Assembly: GCA_002118135.1 (NCBI GenBank)
Contig: BDIU01000462.1
Span: forward strand, 1 to 64,000
Direction: 5' to 3'
From: Trebouxia sp. TZW2008
Lineage: Eukaryota > Chlorophyta > Trebouxiophyceae > Trebouxiales > Trebouxiaceae
DNA length: 64,000 nt
Shown one piece after another: positions 23,637 to 34,500 of this stretch. Each line of letters opens with the position of its first letter. Position 1 is the first letter of the stretch. The notes under the pieces are model-generated. The model had not been told where the DNA came from, did not search any database, and saw nothing but the letters and a program-made list of their open reading frames with translations. The translations under genes were made by a program, and so were the position numbers.

Positions 23637-23921
23637 NNNNNNNNNNNNNNNNNNNNNNNNNNNNNNNNNNNNNNNNNNNNNNNNNNNNNNNNNNNNNNNN
23701 NNNNNNNNNNNNNNNNNNNNNNNNNNNNNNNNNNNNNNNNNNNNNNNNNNNNNNNNNNNNNNNNNNNNNNNNNNNNNNNNNNNNNNNNNNNNNNNNNNNN
23801 NNNNNNNNNNNNNNNNNNNNNNNNNNNNNNNNNNNNNNNNNNNNNNNNNNNNNNNNNNNNNNNNNNNNNNNNNNNNNNNNNNNNNNNNNNNNNNNNNNNN
23901 NNNNNNNNNNNNNNNNNNNNN
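23637..23921. other. Assembly gap (285 N)
   Basis: A run of 285 undetermined bases. The flanks do not form an obvious continuous gene. Bases 24316-24317 are also undetermined. Confidence 1.
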
Positions 23922-24192
23922 TGGCACATGTGATCAGCCTTGTTGGCTGGCTAAAGCATGTAAAATTATTCTCTCTCTTCTCTTTGAATTGAAAGAAGCA
24001 GAGATGGACCGCTCAGCGTCCAGGCTACCCTGACTAGCCATAGCTTTGCCTGGGCTGTGACGCACCCCACAATACATAGGTAGGCTTGTGGCGCATGCAT
24101 CTCATACCTTTGTGTTGCGACATACATGCGTTCCTTGCAAACATGCCATGAAGTTCTCAGCCGAACATTCAGCCAGCCGATCTTTCAGAGAT

Positions 24193-24260
24193 CATGCAGC
24201 GATTAGGACGTCAGCAGATGTGTTTTTCAACTTGTACTCGTCGTGCCTAATCGCTGCATG
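24193..24260. repeat. Inverted repeat beside a C-rich block
   Basis: CATGCAGCGATTAGGACG (24193-24210) pairs with CGTGCCTAATCGCTGCATG (24242-24260), leaving a loop of about 31 bases. It ends directly before the C-rich tract. Confidence 0.85.
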
Positions 24261-24267
24261 CAGATCA

Positions 24268-24356
24268 CGCCCTCTCCCCCCGCCCCAACCACTCCCCACC
24301 CGCCCCAACCACCCCNNCCAAAAACCCCTTCCCCGTCCCCAAACCCCCACCCCCAA
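24268..24356. repeat. C-rich low-complexity tract containing NN
   Basis: About 90 bases almost entirely of C-runs separated by A or T (CCCCGCCCCAACC units), with two undetermined bases. The G-rich complement could form quadruplexes. It is unlike anything else in the window and may be a collapsed or poorly sequenced repeat. It sits where the N-terminal part of the transposase-like gene should be. Confidence 0.85.
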
Positions 24357-26108
24357 AATACATTCAAACGAATTCAATTTCAACATGCAAAATGGACCTT
24401 CGTGCAGCATGTCAAGCTGGTCGGGCATGATGACAAGCGTGCAATCACAGGTGCATAGCGTCAAAGCGTTGCTCTCGCTTTCTGCTGTGCACGGAGGCAC
24501 AGCTTGTGAATTTTGTTGTGTTGCAGCTGCGCCTTTCATTCGTGCTGACGGTGTCTTTGGGCCAGTTCAACTGGTGTTGCAGAGTAAGACTCTGCGCGAC
24601 ATTGCTGATGTGATACACCTGCTGAGTACAGATAATTTTGAGGGTTGGGATTTTACATTCTCTGTCACCCATTGGAGCAATCTGGAGACTATCAAACGCT
24701 ATGTACCGAAACTGCTAGCTCCCTGGTAGCTACAATAAACTTTGTTTTTTGCTGCAGTCTACAAGCTGTTTAGTTTGTTTGCCAAACCCCTCAGAGCTGT
24801 GTTGTGGCTCATGACACCTACAAGCTGCGCAGCATGCTCAAGATCAAGCAGGAGTTGCAATTGCAGCCTGAATTCCCAGCAACGATTATCATGAACAGCT
24901 GGTCTGTGCATAACAGTGCCGCTTTCTTAAAGTTTCTAAACACAGAATGCCCATGCATGCACAAGCAGTTTGTGCCAGCAGGTGACAACCTGATGACAAG
25001 CCCTGTGCAAATGTCATTGTGACTGGTGCAATGTGCCTCCTGCAGCTTTCACAAGAACATACGGCCACAATGACCACTAACAAAGCCAGCTGTTTGCAGG
25101 GTGCACAAGCAAAGCACAGCCTTGTGATTTTGGCGCACAGCGGCCCTTCAAGGCGACCATGAAGCAGGCCTTTGATGCTCATGTCTCCACTGTCATATAC
25201 ACGTCTGAAACTTCAAGCAATCGTGAAGCAGGCATTTGATGCTTATGTCTCCAGTCTCATCTATGAGGTACACATGCAATGCATTACAGCATGCCATACA
25301 CATTCTTGGTGTACATATTGTCAACAAGATTGCAGGGTCAACACATGTTCCTGCAATATATTGAACGTTGTGACATGGCTGCTTGCAGAGACTACAAGAT
25401 GACGACGGTACTGAGTTTATGTTGGACTTGCGCTTATCACAGCTAAAGCCCAAGCTGCCTGGTTTTCTGCTGACTGGTAGGAAGCGTTGTGCAGATGATC
25501 AAGATATGCTGTACAAGAGCTGGACATAGTGTGGATGGCATGAAGCTTGGCAACTTGAGTTCCAGCTTACAGCCACAGAGATGTACCATGCTGGTACCCT
25601 GTACCCTCAGCATGACCCAGCAGCTGAGTTGCTTGAGTCCGAACCCTCCACCAGTATGGATGACGTAGATGCAGAGGGTGATCCTGTGCCCAGGGTTGCC
25701 AAGCACAGAGGCCGTCCAGTAGGCAGCACAAGCAGGAATGTCAGCAGTGGTGCACAGCAGCAGTCAAAACAACCCAGAATGTCTTCTGCCGGTGCCACTG
25801 TTCAGGCAGCATCAGCTGGCAGAGGCAGGGGCAGGGGCAGGGGCAGGGGCAGGCCCAAGAAGATGGTGCGGCTGTATGATGAGGTTTCAGAAGCAGAATC
25901 AGCAACTAGCAGTGCAGCCACAGCCAGTGACTCAGACTCAGAGTCAGTCAGCTCTGAGGCAGGATCTGGCACAGCATCTGATGCCTCTCAGCCAGGATCA
26001 GAGGCAGACATAGAGCAGTCAAAGCCTGAGGATGCTGCAGAGCAAGCTGAACCCACATACAGCTCAGAATCAGACATTCAGGAGATGCATTCATCAGATG
26101 ATTATTGA
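24357..26108 (+). CDS. Decayed or domesticated DDE transposase-like gene (pogo/CENP-B-like)
   Basis: Exons about 24357-24450 and 24527-24728 join in phase and give HVKLVGHDDKRAITAAPF, then LVLQSKTLRD and FSVTHWSNLETIKRYV, the typical core of eukaryotic DDE_1 transposases. About 24795-25022 gives IIMNSWSVHNSAAF and QFVPAGDN, where the family has an Asp (DxWSVH) and the FVPAGCTG/LQP loop. 25146-25266 holds two copies of the KQAFDAYVSSLIYE helix, about 25390-25470 gives LDLRLSQLKPKLPGFL, and the last exon to 26108 has a GRPVGS AT-hook, a (GR)n-GRPKK AT-hook and a long Ser/Glu/Asp-rich acidic tail. The second catalytic Asp reads Asn, and the region for the first Asp is lost in C-rich sequence and the gap. 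Several joints need frame repair. It is either a dead element or a host gene kept for DNA binding. Confidence 0.65.
25144..25266 (+). repeat. Tandem duplication inside the transposase-like gene
   Basis: ACCATGAAGCAGGCCTTTGATGCTCATGTCTCCACTGTCATATA (about 25156-25200) is followed by ATCGTGAAGCAGGCATTTGATGCTTATGTCTCCAGTCTCATCTA (about 25219-25263). Both encode K-Q-A-F-D-A-(H/Y)-V-S. The family has one such helix after the RPFK motif. RPFK precedes the first copy, and the donor GAG|GTACAC follows the second. Confidence 0.8.
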
Positions 26109-26455
26109 TCCATTTACAGTTGTCCTATACCTACAGCCGCAATATGATAGGTGCAATACAGAACCCATAGCATTGATCTTGTATGCTCATTCTGCTCAAA
26201 CATCGTTGGTCAACAATCCTGTTTGCGTCTACAGCTTGTAAATGCATTTTCAGCCTGAGGTCTGCAGTGCAAACTTCATTATAAATTCTGGAAATGCCAT
26301 GTATCGTGCGACCTCATATAACGTCAATTCTGGAAGCGTTCTGGAATTTACAACGCTTTTTTCAGAATTATCAAACGTGCGACCTGCATCAAAATCGTAT
26401 GCAAACTTATTTGTATGGCTACGGTATCAACGGTGTGCATGCAGCGTTCAACTGC

Positions 26456-26595
26456 TGAGCATGCATGCTCTTGCCAGCACTTGGGAGAATGCAGGCGTCG
26501 ACAACCACTCTGTTTCCAAACTCAATTTTGCAATGAGCCTACTTCCGGATGCTGCTTACACTGCAATTGCTGAACGTTGAAAAACAAAGATGCTG
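26456..26595 (+). repeat. Dispersed repeat, copy 2
   Basis: Second copy of the element at 21491-21592, on the same strand, with an internal insertion of about 25 bases between CTACTTCCGGA and the GTTGAAAAACAAAGATGCTG end. Confidence 0.65.
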
Positions 26596-26619
26596 TTGCT
26601 GCATGAGGCTGCTGTGGTC

Positions 26620-26620
<1 letters not shown>

Positions 26621-26662
<42 letters not shown>

Positions 26663-26702
26663 CCGTGCTGCTGCTGCTGCTGTTGCTGCTGCTGTTGCTG
26701 CT
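26621..26702. repeat. (CTG)n/(CAG)n microsatellite
   Basis: GTTGTTGCTG followed by long runs of GCT/CTG triplets, interrupted by CTTCCGTG. The minus-strand frames here encode poly-Gln or poly-Ser and are taken as artefacts of the repeat. Confidence 0.95.
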
Positions 26703-26901
26703 GACATGGTTGCTGTGGGTCGGGTAGGGAAGCCTGGCTTCGGAGCCAGTTTTGCAACTCGCAAATGCTGTGGCATGAAAAGCGCGGTGGATCGAGGGGT
26801 CGAGCAGGGTTTCAAGTCCAGGAGTTCTTACATTGCGCGACAAGGTCTTTTCGCTTTTGCTGAGGCAGCTGCTGCATCGAGCGCTGCGCTCGAGTCGACC
26901 G

Positions 26902-27774
26902 ATGAAGGTCATTTTGATAACAGGTTGCAGCTCAGGTCTCGGCAAAGCTCTAGCTCGAACTCTGCATAACTACGGAGACGGTGGCGCTGCTGGCAGAGCA
27001 TCCTCGTATCGAGTGTTTGCAACCTCCAGAAATATCAATGACCTGTCAGATTTGAAGCGCGACGGGATCGACACCGTTCGTCTGGACGTCAATAACGCTG
27101 ATGAAGTTAAAACAGTTGTAGACCAGATCGTGCGCGAGGCCGGAGGCATCGACATGCTAATCTGCAACGCCGGAGTGATGCGTCTGGGACCAATCCTCGA
27201 GCAAGATATATCGGAAGTCAGAGCCATATTCGATACAAACCTATTCGGCTCACTTGTATGTGCTCATGCTGTCGCCCCAGTCATGATAAGGCAGCGATCT
27301 GGCATCATCGCTGTGACTGGCAGCATGTCCGTCAATGTGACGGCGCCATACATAGCAGCTTACTCTGCCTCCAAAGCAGCTCTCCACAGCATATTCGAAG
27401 GCATCAGGCTGGAGTTGCTGCCATATAATGTTCACGTCAGCGTTATAGAAGGTGGACTGTTTCGCAGCAGCCTGATCCAAAAGAGCACTTTTGACCTCAG
27501 CAAGTTTACAAGGCCAGACTCCCTCTGGAGCCGTGCAAGCAATGGAATGGCAGCTTTTGCAAAATTCTTGGAAACAGGTTCGACCTCAACTGCTGAGCAG
27601 GTAGCAATTATTGTTGCCAAGAAACTATGCCAGACAAAGCAGCCTCCAGCGCTGATATTGGCAGGAGATCAGATCTGGATGACTAGACTGAGCGGGCTTA
27701 TCTATAAGTATATATCTCCAACTGCGATCCACAAGAACTTGGCAACACGCTTTGGCCTTAATCAGAAGTGGTAA
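26902..27774 (+). CDS. Short-chain dehydrogenase/reductase, intronless
   Basis: NAD(P)-dependent oxidoreductase of the classical SDR family, 290 residues in one exon. Seen: the cofactor loop TGCSSGLG at residues 7-14, the NAG motif (LICNAGVMRLGP), catalytic Ser in VTGSMS, and the active-site pair in YSASKAALHS. Overall it resembles the AYR1-like group (1-acyl-dihydroxyacetone-phosphate reductase and relatives) and retinol-dehydrogenase-like SDRs; the substrate cannot be told from sequence alone. The start is the ATG that places the Rossmann strand at the N-terminus (MKVILITG). An in-frame upstream ATG at 26833 would add 23 basic residues. No introns, in contrast to the recognised neighbours. 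Confidence 0.9.
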   Translation: MKVILITGCSSGLGKALARTLHNYGDGGAAGRASSYRVFATSRNINDLSDLKRDGIDTVRLDVNNADEVKTVVDQIVREAGGIDMLICNAGVMRLGPILEQDISEVRAIFDTNLFGSLVCAHAVAPVMIRQRSGIIAVTGSMSVNVTAPYIAAYSASKAALHSIFEGIRLELLPYNVHVSVIEGGLFRSSLIQKSTFDLSKFTRPDSLWSRASNGMAAFAKFLETGSTSTAEQVAIIVAKKLCQTKQPPALILAGDQIWMTRLSGLIYKYISPTAIHKNLATRFGLNQKW

Positions 27775-28596
27775 TTTTGTGGTTCGCGGACATGTTGCTA
27801 CAGACATCATTTGATACTCTTTTGACTCTTGGCTGGCTTGTAGTTGCCATAGCTTCATACTGACTGTTACAATGCACCTGAGGGCTGCTATCAAGGATGT
27901 GTACATGCACTACATAGACATGATTATGCCCCAGCTGCCCACCCCTTTCCACTCGCTACAATGGGAGTTGCAATGTTCCTTGTGCCTTCTTGCTGCAACC
28001 CACGTCTGCAGTCAAACTTCAAGTTTGGCAGTGCTGAGATACTCATATAGTTATGTTGGATGCGGCACCGACCTCAAAGACCATGTCACTGACCTGATGG
28101 TACATACCACATGAATGTAGCCTGATAGTGGTAGATCTAGAGTGCAATGTTCAGCATGTGTCCTGCTGGACATAAGTGACCAGCACAGTGTGCGACAGTA
28201 CTGGTCGAATATTCTTTTGGAGAGTTTTTGTGGTTGTGATCTGTCGGGTTTTTGTCCTGCCCACAATTCATCTGACAGATCCCAATGGGCATGTTTATAT
28301 CATCATTCATTGCTGTAAATTCTTTTAAACCATCTCGATGCACAATGTCAGCATAGCTACAGACTTACGGACAGCTCAGATGAATGCGCTGGAGTCCAAT
28401 CAAACTCACACCATCCATGTGCAGATCTGTCGGCATCTGATGTTGCCCTGAAAGGCCACTAAAGTGTGTAAATGACTTGCCTGACAAGCTGTACAGTGTG
28501 TGCACATGTGCACAAATGCTGTATTGCAAATCCATAGCTGACCAGTACCAAGTTGGCTTGGCTCGTTGCAATGCATGCAAACGTTGTTTCAAATGC
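27775..28596. other. Intergenic stretch, nothing recognised
   Basis: Between the SDR stop and the APC4 stop (convergent). Short overlapping frames on both strands (80 and 71 residues at most), without family resemblance. Presumed 3' untranslated regions. Confidence 0.6.
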
Positions 28597-31500
28597 TCAA
28601 TAGTCATCATTCTCCATGCTGTCTTCAGTTTCTGTCTCTTCTTCATCTTCAACAAGATCATACACTACAGCTCGCTGCTTGCCAGAGGGTACACAGGCTA
28701 CCCCTCTGGACCCGCTCACAGCCAGAGGCCCCTGCACTTGTCCATACGAGCTGCTGCGCTGCCTAGCAGCGTCAGGCAGATCGCACACTGCCCCATCCTT
28801 CAAACATGCCTGTGTGCAACAGTTCCACAGTTGCTTGCCACACACAGGTTCATGAAACATTGCTCACAGCGAACTCCTCCTGCAGCTGCACATATGAGCT
28901 GCTGCGCTGCCTAGCAGTGTCAGGCAAGTCATACACTGCCCCATCCTGCAATCACGCCTGTACGCAACAGATGCATTTCTGCTTGCTATATATATGTTCA
29001 TGAAATAATGATCACAGCCTTTCCCCTGCACCTGTCCATATGAGCTGCTGCGCTGCCTGGCAGTGGCAGATCACACACTGCCCTGTCTGTCAAACACGCC
29101 TGTGCGCAACAAATCCACACTTGTTTGCTACTCCTCACACACGTCTGTGTGCCAGACACGCAGTGTTGCTTGCTGTACATGGGTGCATGGAACGGTGTGA
29201 AGTTGTGCGGATGTGATATGTGGTGACTGACTGGGCTTCATGTCACTTGCAGCTGTGCTGTCCTCTGGGTGCACCATAAGAGAGGTAGACCATACAGTCA
29301 ATGCATGTCTGCATGCTAGCAGATGCGTTGGCTTTGCCAGCAATGCCAGTCGCCCTGGCCTGCTCAACAGTGAGGTGCAGAAGCAGCTAATTAGCAAGCG
29401 TACAGCCCTCAAAGCACAACTCGTGTCGAGCACCACCGACAGCGATCAGGGCAAGCTCTCACATCCAATCGCAATGGCAATAAGAAGCCAGTAACATAAG
29501 AAGCTGAGGACATGAGAAGATGATGACAGGGCGCATCTCAAATTTGTGGCAATTGAGCTGATTGATGTCACTGCCATACTGGTGCAGGGCCAAGCAGGGC
29601 AGGCCATCCAGTGGAAACATGATGACAGGGCCTATCTGAAACATGTGGTGACTAAGCTGATTGGTGCCGTTGCCATATCAATGCAGTGACATGAAAGGCA
29701 GATGACTGAGTGGAAAGATGATGACATTGAAAAAGGATGACAGGGCGTACCTCAAAGACGTGGAGATTGAGGTGAATGGTGCCATTGCCATACTGACTCA
29801 GGGACATGGAGGGCAGCTCATCCGGTAGCAAGATGACGACATGAAAGAATAATGATAGTTCATACCTCAAAGATGTGGTGACTAAGCTGATTGGTGCCGT
29901 TGCCATACTGACTCAAGGACATGAAGGGCAGGTCCTCCAGGGGAAAGATGACAATGCGACAACTGGTGGAGCCGCCATGGGACATGCGTGCCTTGTCTTT
30001 CAGCAGAAGAGCCACTTGACCTGCCTTGTAGAAGGCAAAGTCCACTGTGGCCTCATGATTGGGCACTGTCACCAGGCACGCATCCATCTGCAACCCAGCT
30101 TTGTTTTCTCAGCCACCATGTCAAGCCAGGAGAGCAAGCATACTGCTGTACAGCAATGTCTCTTCGTGAGGACACTCGATACAAGGACAATTTTGATGTA
30201 AGGACCACGCAGCCGGTGTTAATCATTGCATTCTGACTACATTGGCACCTCTGAGTAAGAACCACTTTTCTTGGGGACCAAAGCAGCCATTGCAAAGAGA
30301 AGTCACTGTATTGCCAAAGCTCAGGTTGACACTGAAGCAAGGTTTTATGTCAAACTGCAGCATCAATCTGCTGCCAAATGCGTCATCCAAGCACATTATG
30401 ATTGGCTCAAGGCAAGGTTGCAAGACTTGCGGCACAAACAAGAGACACAGCCATGCAAGCACTCATTGCATCTGTTGAAGCCCTCACCATGGTGAAATGA
30501 AGCTGCTGCTCTTGTTGCTGTGAAGTGTCAGAGGCTGAAGGAACTCTTAACAAGCCGAGGTGCTGTTGCTGCGCCCTGGCTTTCTGAGCCAAGAAGCACA
30601 CGCAGGGTTGCGCCTCACTTTTGGCACCTATGCAACAAGTCACTCTCAGGCCTCTGAATCATCATAGGCTCATGAGTCATCGCAAACGTCAAGACTGCCA
30701 GCAAGCCATAGCCTCTCGCAGCTTGCAACATCATGTGCATACAGTTCCATGTCATATGACAGGGTTTCAAGGCTTTCAGCTGGGCAAACCATGCACCTAC
30801 ATTTGCACGTTACAGATGATTCACTGTGGTGTTGATGTGTGTCTTTGAAATGCCATTGCTGACCTGTAGGGCGCCCAGTTGGAACCCAAATGCTGGCAGC
30901 AGGAGGGAAGGGCGTTTTGGGCAGCTGTGAAGCTAGGGCCAAGTGTGTCAAGGGCTGTATGGTGGTGCTGATGGCAGTGGGGCTGCACGCAAACGCCCCA
31001 GTGCACAGCTGCATTGTCTGCTGCAGCATCTGCCTGATGGTGGCATCTGATGGCAGGGATGATAGAAGACTTGAATCATCTCCCAAGATGTGCATCAAAG
31101 CTTTGACTGGGCCAGACAGCTCCACTGCTGCTAGGAGGGATTTGTGCCCACTTGTCTTTTGTTGAACAGCCTACACTCACATGCCAGCTTGCCGAGCTTT
31201 TCCAGCTTTGATGACACAATGCCTGCAGATGCATGTTGCTAGTCTAGGGCAGCTGCAGAAATTGTTGCAGAACAGGGCTCAGTATGCCGCGCCTTTGGCC
31301 AATTTGCTGGTTCGACCCATGCTCTTCATGCAAAGACTTTGGCAAGTCATACAGGGCTTTAATTGTATGCAAGGAACAGACTCTGAAGTTCTTTCAACTG
31401 AGGCACAAACAATTGCTTGCACATGATGCAGGCACATGGCACACATTTCTGCCTGCAATACTGCACAACTTTGATGGGCTCCACGCCTTTGTAGTTGTCA

Positions 31501-34500
31501 CAGAGTTTACTGCAAGCAGGCATATGTCTGCTGATCTCAGCTGCTGTTTCGTCAAAGACCTACCCTGTACTCAGACCGCCATTCAAAGAGCAGCATCCTG
31601 ACAGCCAAGCCAAAACCCCGATTTCCTTATATTGAGAAATAATGAACAGACGACCAAAATCAAAAGCGGCTTGTTTCTTGTTGGTTTCAGTCCCACCTTG
31701 AGCTCTGGTCCAATCATATCTGTGGAGAATGGTCCGTGGAGGAACACTGCCACATCAGAGGGGTTGACTTTGATAGCAGCAGCTTCAGCAGCTGCTGCTG
31801 GGTTCTCATCATTCAATCGCCTGACGGTGCGCAGAAGCCAGGCAAAGAAGTGGCGGTACTGCACACCTGCCTGACAGACACCCAGGCGCAGAGTCTCCGC
31901 TCTCACCAATAACCGTTCACAGAGCTCTTGTGCTGCAGCCAACGGCTCTTGCTGCAACAAAAAGGATTGCAGTTGCAACAGCTCCAAGGATCAAGTCACA
32001 GCATGCTGCTGCATTGCACCTGGGGTCAGATCATGGGTTTCTGCCCTGATCAATAGCTAATCACGGAGCTCCGGGGCTGCTGCCACCGGCTCTTGCTGCA
32101 GCAACAATAACTCTAGTGATAAGAACATCAGAAATTCAGTCACACAATGCTATTGCATTGCATCTGGGATCAAATCATGGGTGTCTGCCCTCACTCAAAG
32201 CCGTTCACAGAGCTCCTGGGCTGCTGCCAAAGGCTCTTGCTGCAGCAACATGAACTTGAACATCACATCATGCTGCTGCGCTGCATCCAGGGTCATGTCA
32301 CAATGCATCTGGGATAATTCTGCAGCACTAATACTATCTGGGTCAGATCGCACCATGCTGCTGCATAGTATCTAGGGTTTGCTTTTTCATATACATTCAA
32401 GCGCACATTGACATCAGCATGATGTCCAAACCACAAAAATGTTGCACAGGTCGTTGACAGTGAATGTCGTGGTATCAGTGACTTCAAACAGCCTCCAACA
32501 GTGTGACGTGTATGCAGGGATTGAGGACAGCAGCAACTGTGCAGAAATGGCGTCTTGTGTCTGTTGGTAGACAGGAAGCGTACCTGGAGGCCGAGGGGCT
32601 GTAGCTGTCGAGTGCACTTGGCAAGACTGTGCAGCTCGTTCAGCTTGAAGGCGGCTGCCTGTAGAGCGGGCTGCAGGTGATCCACCAGGATGCCTCCAAC
32701 GCTGCCCACAGCACTGTCTACTGCCTTGCTTAGTTTCTTGACGCCGCTTTCACCTGTGCATCACTATAGTGTTGTCACATCAGCTGTGCACATGACTGTC
32801 CTGGGTTTCAGCTGGCAGGTGCACGTGGCAAGACTGTGCAGCTCATTCAGCTTGAAAGCGGCTGCCTGTAGAGCAGGCGGCAGGTGATCCATAAGGAAGG
32901 TGATTCAACGCTGCCCACAGCACTGTCCACTGCCTTGCTTAGCTCTTGACGCCGCTTTCACCTGTGCATCACTATACTGTTGTCACATCAGCTGTCCACA
33001 GCACTGTGCTGGGCAGTAGCTAGCGAGGGAACATGGCAAGACTGTGCAGCTCGTTTAGCTTGAAGGCGTTTGCCTGTACAGCAGGCTTTAGGTGGTCCAC
33101 TAGGAGGCCTCCTACGCTGCCCACAATACTGTCCATTGCCTTGCTTAGTTTCTTGACGCCACTCTCACCTGTGCATGAATACAGGCATGAAGAGCAGACA
33201 ACAGCCAAGTCATGGGTTTAGTTGCAGCTTGCGCCAAGGTGGTGGCTACCTGCTTAACAGGCAAAAGCTGTCAGTCCATGGCCAACAGGTGAGATGGCAG
33301 TCTTCACGCATGTCAGCACATGCACAACTAAATACATGCTTCTGTGAGCCCACGCCTGAGCTGCCCACAGTAGGCTGGGCGGAGGAGCTGTCAGGTCTCA
33401 ATTGCAGCAGCACAAACTGGCTTTAGTCAAGATTGTTCATTGCTTTTTGGGTGCACCTAGCTGCGTCATGGAGTCTCACTATAAGGCATGTTGTGATGAG
33501 CATGATGATGAGGCTAGGCTGACCTAGAGTTGATGTGAGGAACTGGCGCATGGCAGGGGAGAGGGCTCCAGAGGCCAGCAGGGCCTTGAACTCGTCCCTT
33601 GGAATGGCTCCTTCCTTACCATGGTCGAGCATCAGCTTGCGCATTGCCTACAATGCATGCAAAACGAACATAATCACTGCAAGCAGCTCCTGCATTGCTT
33701 GCAGCACAAGCAGAGCAGATGTAGCCAATAGCTAGGCCAGCAGGGCTTTGAACTCATCCCTGGGAATGGCTACCTCCTGACCATGGCCGCGCATCAGCTT
33801 GCACATTGTCTGCAACACAAGTCGCACAGATTGAGCCACTGCAACCAACAAGCGCATGTCCTGTGACAGAAGCACAACAAATGTAGTGCGGTACTCAGCT
33901 TGCATATTGGTCTCAATCAAGTCGCAACAGTTGTAACCACCGCCATCAGCATGCGCATTATCTGCAGCTCTGAGACAATTGACGTAGCCACTGTAATTAG
34001 TTTGCACATTGCTTGTGATACAGGCGGAACAGTGTCAGCCTCTGCAGTCAGCTTGCGCATTGCCTGTTTGTCTGAGCCTGTCCTGATGCGAGCAGGTCAC
34101 TGCAGAAGGGTACGATGCCTATTAACACTGCATGCCAGACGTGCATTGCTACGCAGCATACCAATCTGCGGCGTGATCTGTGTCTGACTTCAGGGATCAG
34201 GCATGTTGACTTGACCAAACTACCATGGCCTTCAGGAAATTGTCTATGCAGCAAGCCATCCCAAACGTGAAACAAACCTCACGACCACAAGCAGCCTCAT
34301 ATCAATGCTCTGGCAGCAGTTGTTAGCCAAATGTGGCAGTTGTCACCAAGGTCATTTTTTGGAAGCAATTCAACTCTGTGTTCAGACTTCATGAGGCAGT
34401 CATACAAGGTCAGGAACGGGACAGCATTAGGCGATTGCTGCACATGCAAGCCAAGATCAACAGCTGCCAGAAGCACCTGACTCAGCATATGTTGCAACAG

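Larger units (their letters stand above)
26109..26901. other. Intergenic stretch with a repeat copy and a CTG microsatellite
   Basis: No supported gene. A 112-residue plus frame (26242-26580) covers the second copy of the dispersed repeat and is not credible as a gene. The rest is the CTG tract and the presumed 5' region of the dehydrogenase. Confidence 0.6.

Noticed and set aside
26522..26945. Poly-Gln/poly-Ser minus-strand frames of up to 129 residues
   Set aside because: They are translations of the CTG microsatellite and overlap the SDR start on the other strand.
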